Source: Mucilaginibacter sp. 14171R-50
GTDB lineage: Bacteria > Bacteroidota > Bacteroidia > Sphingobacteriales > Sphingobacteriaceae
Direction: 5' to 3'
Length of the DNA stretch: 64,000 nucleotides
Assembly: GCF_010093045.1 (NCBI RefSeq)
Contig: NZ_CP048115.1
Location: 124,001 to 188,000 of the forward strand
The notes beneath the pieces are model-generated. The model did no database searches and was not told the origin of the DNA. It saw nothing but the letters and a program-made list of their open reading frames with translations. A program made the translations under genes and the position numbers. This document shows, one piece after another, positions 7,939-17,810 of the stretch (position 1 is the first letter of the stretch; the number at the start of each line of letters is the position of its first letter).

Positions 7939-10900
7939 CCCTGCCTTACACCCGGCAGCCTGTTCTTTGCCCGGTATTCGTTTGGTGAGCAGTTGAATAT
8001 CTTTTTAAACTCCCTGAAAAAGTAAGTTTTGTTATTGAACCCGGTGCGATAAAATATCTCTGAAACGGTAAGGTCAGACCCGGTGAGCAATGCCGACGCC
8101 TTTTGGATCCTGATGCTGCGGATCAACTCGGTGGGGGTCATGTCTGACAGGGTTTTAATTTTGCGGTACAGCTGTATCTTGCTCAGGTTTAAAGCGTTCT
8201 CCAAAAAAGCCCCATCAAGTTCCTCGTCAATGTTTTCCTCGATAACGCGGGTTACCTTTTCGATGAATTTCTTGTCACTGTCGGCTACGTCCCGGCTATC
8301 CAGGTGGGCGATAACGTTACCCGAATTAAATAACTTGTGCAGCTTATCACGGTATTCCAGCAGCTTTTGCACCCTTACCAGTAAATGTTCGGTTTGGAAG
8401 GGTTTAGGGATATAAGCATCCGCGCCGCAGCTGTACCCTTCGGTCATGTGCTCGGTAGTGGTGCGGGCAGATAACAGCACAAACGGGATATGGCAGGTTT
8501 CGGACGTGTTTTTAATCAAATCGCAAAGCTGCAGGCCGTTCATATCGGGCATCATTACATCGCTGATGATCAGGTCGGGCATAGCACGGTGGATAACCTC
8601 CAGCGCCTGCTTACCGGTAGATGCTTCGTAAATGATATAGCTATCGCCTAAAATATCTTTCAGCAGGTAACGTATTAGCTGTTCATCATCAACGATCAGT
8701 ATAGCTTTTTTCTCTTCCTGCTCAAAACTTTTGACCATCGATCTTTTGTTGTTATCGGCAACGGTGCTCGGATCAATGGTTTTTGTGCCGGTGGTTAACG
8801 AGTTGAATATGTACGACGCGTTGTCCGTTTTATCGGTATCGGTTATCTGCTCGTGTTTAGCAGGTATATAGTTCAGCGGCAATAAGGCTTTAAAGGCTAT
8901 CCAGTTGTTTTCGCAGGTCACGGTTATTTCGCCGCCTAAGAGCTGCACGATCTGCCGGGTAAACGCCAGTCCGATGCCCGAACTTATTTTGTTTTGCTGG
9001 CTGCCATCCACCACAAAAAACTTATCAAACAGCTGCCCCACTTCACCTTCGGTTAGGTTACAGCCCGAGTTAGCTACCACGATTTTCAATTGGTTGGTTT
9101 TTTTGCACGCGTCTACCGAAAATATAATGTATTGCTTAACGGCGCAATGCTTGAACGCGTTGGAGAGCAGGTTGAAAATGATCTTCTCCAGCTTATCCTT
9201 ATCCATCCACATACTGATGCCCGGCTCGATGTGGATAGAGAAATCAAGCCCTTTCTGATCAACCAGAACACTGAATAAACCTGCCCGATTTGTCAGCAGG
9301 TCTGATATATTAAAGTAGCTGTAATGATTTTTCAATTGCCCCGATTCGGCCTTTCTGAACTCCAGCAGCTGGTGTACCAGGTAATGCAGCCTGGATGCTT
9401 CCTGGCTTACGATGGACAGGAACTGTTTACCCTGCATTGGCTCTTCAAATCGTTTAGTTTTAAACAGGTAACGCTCCAGCGAGCCTAATATCAACGTTAG
9501 CGGAGTCTGCAGTTCGTGCGCTATATTGGTAAAAAAGTTTATTTGTTCCTGGTGCAGGTTCTCGTCCTTTTCGCGCAGCATGTGCTCCATTTTTAGTTCA
9601 TGTTCCATCAGGAATTTATTTCTGCGATAGCGCACCAACAGGAAACCGGCACCTACCAAAACCACTGCGTAGGCCAAAAACGCCCATAGCGACAGCCACC
9701 AGTATTGCTTAACGGTTACCGTAAAAGCGGTAACACCCGGTGTCCACGCCCCCTCTCCGTTCGACCACTTTATCTTCAGCGTATAATCGCCCGGCGGCAG
9801 GTTATTGTAAATTATTTTTTCGTGCTTGCCTATGTAGTGCCACCCTTTGTCAGATCCCTCTAAAAAATAAGCGTATTGGCATTTTTGCGAATTAACATAA
9901 GTAATAGGCTGCAGGTTGAGCTCAAAGTAATTATCCTGCGGTTTTAGTATATAATGCTGGTTAATTACCGAACCGTTCTTTGTCAGCACTTTCAGTCCAC
10001 GCTCGGGGGCGTTTTTGCCGGCAAACTGCATATCAGATATCAGCAGGTGAGGCTGTTCGTTACTCACATGGATATTTTGCGGGAAGAAATAGTTAAAGCC
10101 ATAAATCCCCCCAAAAAACAGCATGCCCGCTTTATCCTTCCAAACAGCATTATCGCTAAACTCGTCGCTTTGCAGCCCGTCCGACTCTTTATAGTGTACT
10201 ATCTTTAAACTTGCCGGGTTTATCTTCGCCAGGCCCTTATTGGTGCTTATCCAGATGTTATTTGCATTGTCCTCGCTTATGGCGTGCACAGTGTTATTGG
10301 GCAGGCCGTTATCTACATGAAGTTTTTTGAATATGGGCCACGCACTTTTTACAGCTTCAGCTTCGTTCACCCAGTTAAGCCCAAAGCTGGTGCCTACCCA
10401 CAGGCGTTTGCTGTTATCAACGTACAGCGAAAGCACATCGTTGTTCGACAGGCTTCCGTCGTAGCTTTGGGCCTTCATGGTGCGGAACTTTTGGGTGGTT
10501 TTATTAAAAACGCTTAAGCCGCCATACCGGCAGCCTATCCACAAATTATTATTGCTGCCCTGCGCAAGGGTATATATAACATCATTACCGGGGCCCCTGG
10601 CATCGCCCGTGTATTGGTATTTGGTAAGATATTTTATCCTGATCTTACCGTTATCACGTTCCAGTTTAAGGTGTACCAGCCCGCTCTCGTTCAACCCCAG
10701 CCAAACCGAGCCATCGTTATCTGATAAAATGCAATGTACAGAGCCAAAGGCCGGGTAAGCACCGCTGTTGCTGATATCCTCCCACTTGGTAAAGGCCTTT
10801 GTTTTCAGATCGTACAGGGTTACACCCGCCGCATCCGAGCCAATATACGCCAGCCCGTCATTACCCTTTTCAATAGTATAAACACAGTTATCCAGCAAGT

Positions 10901-12056
10901 CTACATTAGTGTGAAATGATTTAATGGCCGAGAAAGCCACATTTTTACTCCCCCAATTTTTTATAGTGATGATGCCGTTGCCCTTTGTGCCTATCCATAG
11001 CTCGCCGTTTATTTCGGCAAATGCCCTTACCGGGATATGAAACGACTGCCCGTTTGGCTGCTTTTGCACGATACCGAAATAGTTCTCTTTTTTGGCAACC
11101 TTTAACACGCCGTTGCCATCGGTACCAAACCACAGCAGGCTGGTGGCATCGTTCATTAGCGAGGTCACCCTTACATTCTGCAAAACGGGTATCTGTGCAG
11201 CTATGGTACTTACAGGTTTGAATTGCTCATCGTATTCACCAATTCCTTTTGAGGCCCAGGCAAAAACGTAGTGCTGTTTAAAAAAGCTCATTGACCGTAC
11301 CTCGTGCGGTAATTTCAGCAGGCTTTGCTTTGCATACTGCTTATTGATACTCACCAGTACGCCACTTTTTGTGGTATAAAAAACCCGGTGATTAGCCATA
11401 AAGACATTGTCGACATCCTGTACAGATGTAAACTGCTTTACCGACTCGAAACCGGCAGCCTTTTTCCGGAATGCTTCCAGTATGCCGTTATCTTTCAAAA
11501 GCCACAATGTACCCTGTTCATCAAACAGCATCCGCAGCAGCATAAAGTTGGTAAGGCCCTTAATATTTACCCTGTTAAAACTATCGGTTTGTGTGTTGTA
11601 GATAAAAAGCTCTGAACTGTTTTTGCGCGCCGCGTAAACCTGTCCCTTGTTGTCCACCGCAACAGTATACCCATTGGAGTTTACCTTTTTGGGGTTATAA
11701 AAGTAGTTGGTAAAATCACCCGTGTTTTTGTTGAACTTGGAGAGCCCCTCTACGGTGCCTATCCATATATTACGTTTAGTATCGCCGGTTACCTGGTAAA
11801 TAACATTGCTGGCGATGGCATTTTTGCTATTCCCTTTCTCGTAATTGAATACGTGAATATTGTTGCCGTCGTAAAAGTTTAACCCGTCCCAGCTGCCAAA
11901 CCAGATGATATTGTCAGAATCCTGGTAGATGGTGTTGATGCAACTGTTTGACAGGCCGCTGCTGTTATCTATCTGCTGGTAAGTGTATTGCGCCCGGCTT
12001 TCGCTGCTCCATAACAACAAGCCTATACAGGTAATTAAAGCGTATAAATATCTCAT
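7935..12056 (-). CDS. Hybrid two-component system regulator (HTCS) of the mannan locus
   Basis: This is a one-protein signalling system of about 1,373 residues. A signal peptide (MRYLYALITCIGLLLW) precedes two beta-propellers built of repeats such as NIIWFGSWDGLNFYDG (about 25-680). Then come a Y_Y_Y domain (to about 755), one membrane span, a HisKA domain with HELQTPLTLI (His about 847), an HATPase domain, a receiver with Asp about 1166 in IISDVMMPD, and a C-terminal AraC-type HTH (about 1276-1367). HTCS proteins sense an oligosaccharide in the periplasm and activate the neighbouring polysaccharide locus. The ATPase G1 box reads VANSGCN rather than the usual DxGxG. It lies just downstream of the GH5-like, GH26 and SusCD genes on the same strand. 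An in-frame ATG at 12068 is a possible alternative start. Confidence 0.93.
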   Translation of the reverse strand: MRYLYALITCIGLLLWSSESRAQYTYQQIDNSSGLSNSCINTIYQDSDNIIWFGSWDGLNFYDGNNIHVFNYEKGNSKNAIASNVIYQVTGDTKRNIWIGTVEGLSKFNKNTGDFTNYFYNPKKVNSNGYTVAVDNKGQVYAARKNSSELFIYNTQTDSFNRVNIKGLTNFMLLRMLFDEQGTLWLLKDNGILEAFRKKAAGFESVKQFTSVQDVDNVFMANHRVFYTTKSGVLVSINKQYAKQSLLKLPHEVRSMSFFKQHYVFAWASKGIGEYDEQFKPVSTIAAQIPVLQNVRVTSLMNDATSLLWFGTDGNGVLKVAKKENYFGIVQKQPNGQSFHIPVRAFAEINGELWIGTKGNGIITIKNWGSKNVAFSAIKSFHTNVDLLDNCVYTIEKGNDGLAYIGSDAAGVTLYDLKTKAFTKWEDISNSGAYPAFGSVHCILSDNDGSVWLGLNESGLVHLKLERDNGKIRIKYLTKYQYTGDARGPGNDVIYTLAQGSNNNLWIGCRYGGLSVFNKTTQKFRTMKAQSYDGSLSNNDVLSLYVDNSKRLWVGTSFGLNWVNEAEAVKSAWPIFKKLHVDNGLPNNTVHAISEDNANNIWISTNKGLAKINPASLKIVHYKESDGLQSDEFSDNAVWKDKAGMLFFGGIYGFNYFFPQNIHVSNEQPHLLISDMQFAGKNAPERGLKVLTKNGSVINQHYILKPQDNYFELNLQPITYVNSQKCQYAYFLEGSDKGWHYIGKHEKIIYNNLPPGDYTLKIKWSNGEGAWTPGVTAFTVTVKQYWWLSLWAFLAYAVVLVGAGFLLVRYRRNKFLMEHELKMEHMLREKDENLHQEQINFFTNIAHELQTPLTLILGSLERYLFKTKRFEEPMQGKQFLSIVSQEASRLHYLVHQLLEFRKAESGQLKNHYSYFNISDLLTNRAGLFSVLVDQKGLDFSIHIEPGISMWMDKDKLEKIIFNLLSNAFKHCAVKQYIIFSVDACKKTNQLKIVVANSGCNLTEGEVGQLFDKFFVVDGSQQNKISSGIGLAFTRQIVQLLGGEITVTCENNWIAFKALLPLNYIPAKHEQITDTDKTDNASYIFNSLTTGTKTIDPSTVADNNKRSMVKSFEQEEKKAILIVDDEQLIRYLLKDILGDSYIIYEASTGKQALEVIHRAMPDLIISDVMMPDMNGLQLCDLIKNTSETCHIPFVLLSARTTTEHMTEGYSCGADAYIPKPFQTEHLLVRVQKLLEYRDKLHKLFNSGNVIAHLDSRDVADSDKKFIEKVTRVIEENIDEELDGAFLENALNLSKIQLYRKIKTLSDMTPTELIRSIRIQKASALLTGSDLTVSEIFYRTGFNNKTYFFREFKKIFNCSPNEYRAKNRLPGVRQG

Positions 12057-12300
12057 ATACAAAAGCATAAGCAGATATAAACCTTACCCCGCTCTTATAC
12101 AGCAGTAACCCGGATATACGAAATGGTAAAATGTGTTTATAGCTGGTATAACAAACTTATAAAATAAGCCCGTATATGAGTAATACTATTTTAACATTTA
12201 ATAATGTTTAGGCCGCTATAATCGCCCTAAAATTTAAATGAAACAACATTTTTACACAATTTACACGTGTACTAATTACACACCATAAGAAGTTGCAGGG

Positions 12301-13992
12301 TTATTTTACCGACAGGATAAGCACAACTTCCTGCCCGGCACTAAGTTTAACGCCTTTAATATTTAACCGCTTGTTAATCGCCTTAAGCTGTGTAAATTGT
12401 GTGGTTTTTAGCGCTGATGGATAAAAAGCCTTTACCATCGCCGCTCCTGCACCGTCATACGCGAATGACACATCAGTATCCATATCCTCGCCGGTAGTGT
12501 TAAGCAGGTAAATAAAGTACTTATTGCCGCATTGTACCGTCTGCGCGTGCAGCCTGCCGGCGTTAACGGCAAATTGTACAAATTTACCATTGCCTGCTTT
12601 CAGCATCATATCGCTGATTTGCCTTACTCCCTTAAAGTAAGGCTCCATCTTTTGATCGTTGAAGAACTCCCACCACCAACTCATGGGTAATACAGGCGTT
12701 GGACTAAACATACCATACCATAACCCCCGCTTGAAATCAAAATTGGCCTCTTTGGTGTACTTAGGGTTGGCATCTTCCCATCTATACCCAAATTCGCCCA
12801 CCACGTAAGGTTTACGATAGTTTTCGATGTAATCGGGATATATAGCAGGGATCTTTTCGGTGCGTTTATAAATATGCTTCTGGTTAAAATCCAGGTACGC
12901 AATCTGATTCATGCCGGCTATATCGCGATGCGAGACACTGGTGGTAACCAAATGTTTATAGGGGTCGATATCCTTGAGGTACCGGCTCATATCATCATGC
13001 CACTGGGTGATAAAATGATGCGGGATCAGGATGCTGTCTTCTTTGGTAAAGGCGGCGTTATCCACCTCGTTGAAAAACTCAATAGCGGCGATATTGGTAC
13101 TGTATCCCCAGCGGGCGATTACGTACCTCAGCTTGTTCTTATATTTTTGCTTTGCAGATGTAAAGCTGAAAAAATCGGTTGGTGTTTTTGCCGGACCGCC
13201 GTTTAGCTGGTTATAGGGGCTGTTTTTCCAGCCTCCGTCTTCCATTAAATGGCCGTGCCAGTCCAGCGTAAGCATAAAGTATAGCCCAAGCGAATCGGTC
13301 ATGTTCACTAACTCGTCCATGCGTTTGATGGCGCCGGGGTTAAAGTATTGGTCGGTATTGCTGTATCTTTTTGTCGACCGCACCTTTTGCCACTCCAGCG
13401 GCAGGTTCCAGTAACACATCCATGTCCTGAAGAAATTTGCGCCGTTCTTTGCCAGTTCGGACAGCAAACGATCGTAAGTATACTTGTCCTTTTCAAACGA
13501 GCGCGATTCCCAACCTACGTTCTCACCTATTCCCCTGAACAACTCACCGTTATCAAATTTAAATGTCCAAAGGTTATTCTTATGCAAAAATCCGCGTTTG
13601 GCAGAAGGCTGTACGGTAAATTTACCTTTAATGCTTTCGGTAGTTTCACCTTTGGCGGTCACGTTAAAATAATAACTGTAAACACCGGTTTCCTGTGCCG
13701 CGAAACGGGCCTTCCACGCAGACGAATTGCTATCGCCCCTATCAAAATAACAAGGCAGTACAAGCGGCTTGCCCGATGGGCTGGTAAGCACCATATCAAC
13801 ACTTACCTCCTGCTGGTCGTAAGGATTTTTAAAGGGAACGGACAGTTGAATATCCCACTCCGCTTTTTCATATTCATTTATTTTTTTGTTTACCTGGCTA
13901 TAGGTGATACCGCCGGGTTGCGCGCAGGCATTGCCCACGCGCAGCAGCGATACTACAATCAATACACCAATCAATCTATAAAAGCTTTTCAT
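12301..13992 (-). CDS. Secreted DUF5060-containing GH5-like glycoside hydrolase
   Basis: This 563-residue protein has a signal peptide ending near ACAQ (residue 25). An N-terminal DUF5060 Ig-like domain (about 30-130) is followed by a TIM-barrel hydrolase of the clan GH-A type. The likely acid/base is Glu309 (AIEFFNEVDN) and the nucleophile Glu400 (VVGEFGYRW). A C-terminal beta domain follows (about 475-563). Clan GH-A enzymes with this N-domain act on beta-linked glycans. It starts 16 bp after the GH26 gene on the same strand, so beta-mannan or manno-oligosaccharide is the probable substrate. The exact family and specificity are not certain from sequence alone. Confidence 0.85.
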   Translation of the reverse strand: MKSFYRLIGVLIVVSLLRVGNACAQPGGITYSQVNKKINEYEKAEWDIQLSVPFKNPYDQQEVSVDMVLTSPSGKPLVLPCYFDRGDSNSSAWKARFAAQETGVYSYYFNVTAKGETTESIKGKFTVQPSAKRGFLHKNNLWTFKFDNGELFRGIGENVGWESRSFEKDKYTYDRLLSELAKNGANFFRTWMCYWNLPLEWQKVRSTKRYSNTDQYFNPGAIKRMDELVNMTDSLGLYFMLTLDWHGHLMEDGGWKNSPYNQLNGGPAKTPTDFFSFTSAKQKYKNKLRYVIARWGYSTNIAAIEFFNEVDNAAFTKEDSILIPHHFITQWHDDMSRYLKDIDPYKHLVTTSVSHRDIAGMNQIAYLDFNQKHIYKRTEKIPAIYPDYIENYRKPYVVGEFGYRWEDANPKYTKEANFDFKRGLWYGMFSPTPVLPMSWWWEFFNDQKMEPYFKGVRQISDMMLKAGNGKFVQFAVNAGRLHAQTVQCGNKYFIYLLNTTGEDMDTDVSFAYDGAGAAMVKAFYPSALKTTQFTQLKAINKRLNIKGVKLSAGQEVVLILSVK

Positions 13993-14008
13993 TTATTATA
14001 AAGATAGT

Positions 14009-15067
14009 TTACCAGCCCGGCATTTTATCCAGGGTTACCACGTTTGGCGCTGTATATAAAGACTTTACCTGTGCATCTGTATTTGAAGAGAAGGTAAGTT
14101 CAGACCAGCTCATGAAGAACGCCCATTTAGGTTGTGCAGAAAGTTGCGCCGCGGTAGGCAGTTTATCACATTCGCCAATAGCAATGGGCTTGCCTTTTGC
14201 AGCAGCTACCATAATATTATATTTTGCCGTTGTATAACCACTTCCGTCGTAAAAATCAAGTGCTGCTATATCCCAGTAGTCCGAACCGGGGTTGTAAGCG
14301 TTCATATCAGTTTCCAGGGTACCAAAGTCCTGCATATCCCAAACCCATATCAGGTTGGTAAGGCCTTTGGTATTGGTCATGTAATCGTGCAGCTGCTGGT
14401 ACAGTTTGCGCGTGCCGTTTGGGCCGGGCCTGCCACCCCACCAAAACGCGCCCTGGTTCATTTCGTGGTAAGGGCGCCACAATACCTCTACATTTTTGTC
14501 TTTCAACTGCTGCAGGTAAACGCACACTTCGTCAACCAGGTTTTTCCACTGGATGTTAATGGCGGTGCCATCGGTTAACAGGTCGTTCCATTGGGCATCG
14601 GTTAATTTGCTTTTAACGCCGCTGGCATCAAACCCGCAGGGCTCGGCCAGGGCTGGGTTGCATGAGTGCCACATGATGTTAACGATAGCCCCTTTTTTAA
14701 ACTGGGCCTCCGCCTCGTTGATCATCAGCTGGCGGTTATTGATGTTATCCGCCTGAAACAGAAAATCGCCGCTCCACAGCGCAGGGTATTTGCCTGTTAC
14801 GCTAAATGCTTTGTCTGTCCATGCTTTTGGGGTACTGTTGGGCTCGCGGTTATGGATACCCGAGAGCGTTTTGCTACCTGCTATGCTGTACAGGTATTTC
14901 AGCGATTTAAATGGGGTATTCGGCACAACCGGTGGGTCTGTAACCACAACCGGCGGATCATTTTTTACAGGTGTAATATTGTTCCCGCCATCCTTACCGC
15001 ACCTTATTATCGAAAATAAGACAGCTACAGCTACCAGGCACATCAACGGAAAATATCTTTTTTTCAT
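14009..15067 (-). CDS. GH26 beta-mannanase, lipoprotein
   Basis: Start ATG 15067 (MKKRYFPLMC) gives 352 residues; nine upstream residues are possible but lack sense as a signal. A lipobox ending at Cys23 (FSIIRC) anchors it to a membrane, probably on the cell surface because Asn- and Pro-rich spacer follows. The GH26 signatures are WRPYHEMNQGAFWWGG with acid/base Glu202, and PIAIGECDKLP with nucleophile Glu299. GH26 enzymes hydrolyse beta-1,4-mannosidic bonds of mannan, gluco- or galactomannan. It follows the SusC-SusD-lipoprotein genes with a 268-bp gap holding repeated ATGGTTAAC sites, so it may have its own regulated promoter. Confidence 0.93.
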   Translation of the reverse strand: MKKRYFPLMCLVAVAVLFSIIRCGKDGGNNITPVKNDPPVVVTDPPVVPNTPFKSLKYLYSIAGSKTLSGIHNREPNSTPKAWTDKAFSVTGKYPALWSGDFLFQADNINNRQLMINEAEAQFKKGAIVNIMWHSCNPALAEPCGFDASGVKSKLTDAQWNDLLTDGTAINIQWKNLVDEVCVYLQQLKDKNVEVLWRPYHEMNQGAFWWGGRPGPNGTRKLYQQLHDYMTNTKGLTNLIWVWDMQDFGTLETDMNAYNPGSDYWDIAALDFYDGSGYTTAKYNIMVAAAKGKPIAIGECDKLPTAAQLSAQPKWAFFMSWSELTFSSNTDAQVKSLYTAPNVVTLDKMPGW

Positions 15068-15196
15068 AAGGTCTGTTATTAATACTATCAACACTTTAAT
15101 CTTTTTCAGGAATGCAGTTTATAATTTATACAATACAATATGCTACAGCGGCGCGCCCTGCAATGAGGTTCGCAGTACTTCTTTACAATTCCAATC

Positions 15197-15282
15197 ATGG
15201 TTAACATGGTTAACATAATTAAGTTAATTTTTCGTTTAAAAATTTGATAATTAGATACTTATGTTAAAACCGTGTTAACCAT
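15197..15282 (-). promoter_or_regulatory. Repeated ATGGTTAAC sites upstream of the GH26 operon
   Basis: Two copies of ATGGTTAAC stand head to tail at 15197-15205 and 15206-15214. An inverted copy (GTTAACCAT) is at 15274-15282. They lie 130-215 bp upstream of the GH26 start. Spacing of sites like this is typical of activator binding, and the HTCS of this locus has an AraC-type DNA-binding domain. Binding by that protein is inference. Confidence 0.45.
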
Positions 15283-15335
15283 CATTCGCTTTGATCTTTT
15301 CCTAAATATGGGCAGCGCCGCTGTGCGCATGTACT

Positions 15336-16259
15336 TTATTGTTTTTTAACATCTATCCAGTAAACACGTGGGTGCTTAACAAATTTGTCGTAATCCGAGT
15401 AGATGTTGTTCCAGTCGTCGGTACCGTTAAGCGTGAACATGAACGAGTTATCGGTAACCGTTCTTGATTTGCCGTTACCCAGGTCGGTAGTTGTGCCGGG
15501 GCTTACAAACGTTGCTGTAGTGGTTTTTCCGTCGGCAGACTTGAATATCACCTTATTGGCGTTGTAATCGTGTATCCAGGTACCCTCGCCTTTTGGTATG
15601 GTACGATAGAAATTATTTACATCTGTCGGCGGGTTCAGGATATACTTAAAGTCGGCGTATTTGCCGTCTGCACCGGCATTATTGGTAACAGTACCTGTTG
15701 TATTTCCTTCGGGTGTTACGCCGGTGTAAACAAAGGTAAGTGTGTTATCCTGTTCGGCTTCCGGGCCGCCAACCGCAGGCCATACCCACGGTTTATCGGT
15801 CATTTTTATCACACCGCCGCCGCCATACTCGGGGCCGGTACCACCGTAAACCACCAGGCTTTGCACGTTAAATGTGCCCAGTAAAGGCTCCGTAAACGGC
15901 ACAAGCTCTACCGTCCAGTCGCGGGTTTCGCCCGTTTCAGCAGTTACTGTGTAGGTTGCCTGGTTATCGTGGGCGGCAAAGTCAATAGATGTGCCCGATT
16001 CAGGTTTTACAGTTGATTTATAAGATGTTTGAATATTGGCTTTAACGTTCTCGAACGTTGTTCCGTTCTGCATTAAAACGCGCACGGTAACTTTTGAGTT
16101 TGCTCGGTCGACCACAGCGGGGCCAACCTGTACCAAACCATCGCCAAGGGTTACAGCTTCAATGGCGCGCTCGTGGCTTTGAATGCCCTCTGAGGGATCT
16201 TTTTTACAAGCCCCCAATAAAATGATGGCTATGATGAATATATAATTTATACGTTTCAT
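15336..16259 (-). CDS. Surface glycan-binding lipoprotein (SusE/SGBP-like)
   Basis: This is a 307-residue lipoprotein with lipobox cysteine Cys18 (LLGAC) followed by KKD. Residues about 30-125 form an Ig-like domain ending in a WTVELVPF strand, often seen in DUF5018-like tandem domains. The remainder is a beta-sandwich rich in Trp, Gly and Asp (KPWVWPAVGG, EGTWIHDYN). No catalytic motif is visible. Its position directly after SusD (19 bp) is the usual place of an accessory surface glycan-binding protein, which captures polysaccharide before cleavage. The ligand is inferred to be mannan from the GH26 neighbour. I cannot assign it to a named family with certainty. Confidence 0.75.
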   Translation of the reverse strand: MKRINYIFIIAIILLGACKKDPSEGIQSHERAIEAVTLGDGLVQVGPAVVDRANSKVTVRVLMQNGTTFENVKANIQTSYKSTVKPESGTSIDFAAHDNQATYTVTAETGETRDWTVELVPFTEPLLGTFNVQSLVVYGGTGPEYGGGGVIKMTDKPWVWPAVGGPEAEQDNTLTFVYTGVTPEGNTTGTVTNNAGADGKYADFKYILNPPTDVNNFYRTIPKGEGTWIHDYNANKVIFKSADGKTTTATFVSPGTTTDLGNGKSRTVTDNSFMFTLNGTDDWNNIYSDYDKFVKHPRVYWIDVKKQ

Positions 16260-16278
16260 GATGATCTGCTTGCTTTAA

Positions 16279-17784
16279 TTAGTTGTTTAGGTTAGGGTTC
16301 CTGTCTACCTCTGATTGCGGAATAGGGAAGAAATAAGGGTCGCCGGTTACCGTTTTGCCATATTTATCAACCAGGATATTTTCGATATTATGGGTACGGC
16401 GCAGGTCGAACAAACGCTGGCCTTCAAAACAAAGCTCCCATGAGCGCTCCTGAAGCACAGCATCCCTGAACTGCTTAACGCTTAAACCCGGCGGCAGGTC
16501 GCCTAATCCGGCACGGTTCCTTATCGCTTTTACAGCATTGTAACCTTCGGTTGTAGGGCCGCATGCCTCGGCATAAACCAGCAGCACATCCGAGTAGCGC
16601 AGTATAGGCGTGTTGCAGCTGGTTTGATCGCCGGCCTTCCAGCCGCTATCGTTAAACTTATTACTGAATGGCCTGGTGTACGCATCGTTTATACTCAGGT
16701 TTTGTGTTGGCCCTGTGCCCGAGTTGCCGCTGCCCACATCATAAATGGTTGATATGATCAGCTCATTTTTTCGTTTATCATTATTGTCAAAGCTGTTGTA
16801 TAAAGCCGCCTCGGTCAAAAACTCATTAAAACCTCCCGGTACAAATACGCCGTTCGGCAGTTTGAAGTTAAGGTTTGGCATAAACATCTTTGGCAGTTTT
16901 GAGTACAAGCCTTCGTTGGTGCCGGTACGGTCGGCAGATGCATCCCACAGGTGCTCGGGGCCGTTCTTTTTGTTTACATCATAAATATCTACCAAATTTG
17001 GATCAAGGCCATAAACGCTTTGGTTATTTACTACCATGCCCGCGTACTCTTTTGCCTTGGCGTACATCGCGTCGGCATTTTCAACAAACTCGTAGCCCGG
17101 CGAACCGCTTTCCTTGCCTGATGCCAGGGTTAAGTACACTTTTGAAAGTAAGCCCCATGCCCCTACCTGGTTAACACGGCCCAGGCGGCGTACCTGGTCC
17201 ATCATGCCTGCGGCTTTGGTCAGGTCATCGATGATCTGATCATAAATAACCTTCATTGATGATTTTGGCAAATTGGTTTTGCTTGGGTCGTCAACGGGTT
17301 CCAGATGCAATGGCACAGCGCCAAATAACCTAACCAGGTTAAAGTAGTGCAGGGCGCGCAGGGTGTAGGCCTCGCCCACCACTTCGTTGCGGGCAGCCTC
17401 GCTCATAGATGTTATTTTCGGCACATAAGCAATTACCAGGTTGGCGCGGTTTGCCCCCACATACGGCAACTGAAAGCCTGGCCTTAGCGTTGCGTTAACC
17501 GGCGTGGCGGCCAGCTTATCAAGCAGTACGTTATCTGCGCTTTTACCGGCAGCTATTTCGATATCCTCGGTTGGCGCTTCGGTAAGGGTGATAAAGTTAC
17601 GCGAGTAATAATCCAGATCGGGTAATATGGAATACGCGTATATCAATGCCGAATTAGCATCGGCCTCAGTCTTATAAAAGTTTGCTGTCGACAGGAAACC
17701 GTAGGGCTTCTCATCGAGCTGTTTCCTGCATGCTGTAAACGATATTGCAGCCAGGATAAGCGCTATATATTTTAATTTTTTCAT
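16279..17784 (-). CDS. SusD/RagB-family surface glycan-binding lipoprotein
   Basis: This 501-residue protein has a lipobox at Cys19 (ISFTAC) and the SusD hallmarks: a helical TPR-like N-half (EARNEVVGEAYTLRALHYFNLVRLFGAVPL) and the conserved C-terminal end (LQERSWELCFEGQRLFDLRR then GDPYFFPIPQSEVDRNPNL). SusD closes over the extracellular face of its SusC partner and delivers oligosaccharide to it. The gene lies 26 bp after the SusC gene. Length and order are typical for a polysaccharide utilisation locus. Confidence 0.97.
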   Translation of the reverse strand: MKKLKYIALILAAISFTACRKQLDEKPYGFLSTANFYKTEADANSALIYAYSILPDLDYYSRNFITLTEAPTEDIEIAAGKSADNVLLDKLAATPVNATLRPGFQLPYVGANRANLVIAYVPKITSMSEAARNEVVGEAYTLRALHYFNLVRLFGAVPLHLEPVDDPSKTNLPKSSMKVIYDQIIDDLTKAAGMMDQVRRLGRVNQVGAWGLLSKVYLTLASGKESGSPGYEFVENADAMYAKAKEYAGMVVNNQSVYGLDPNLVDIYDVNKKNGPEHLWDASADRTGTNEGLYSKLPKMFMPNLNFKLPNGVFVPGGFNEFLTEAALYNSFDNNDKRKNELIISTIYDVGSGNSGTGPTQNLSINDAYTRPFSNKFNDSGWKAGDQTSCNTPILRYSDVLLVYAEACGPTTEGYNAVKAIRNRAGLGDLPPGLSVKQFRDAVLQERSWELCFEGQRLFDLRRTHNIENILVDKYGKTVTGDPYFFPIPQSEVDRNPNLNN

Positions 17785-17810
17785 GTTTATTCAATTCTTT
17801 TTTTAGGGAA

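Noticed and set aside
13348..14001. Long plus-strand frame (217 codons) opposite the GH5-like gene
   Set aside because: It is antisense to a gene with clear catalytic motifs; no protein family is visible in it.
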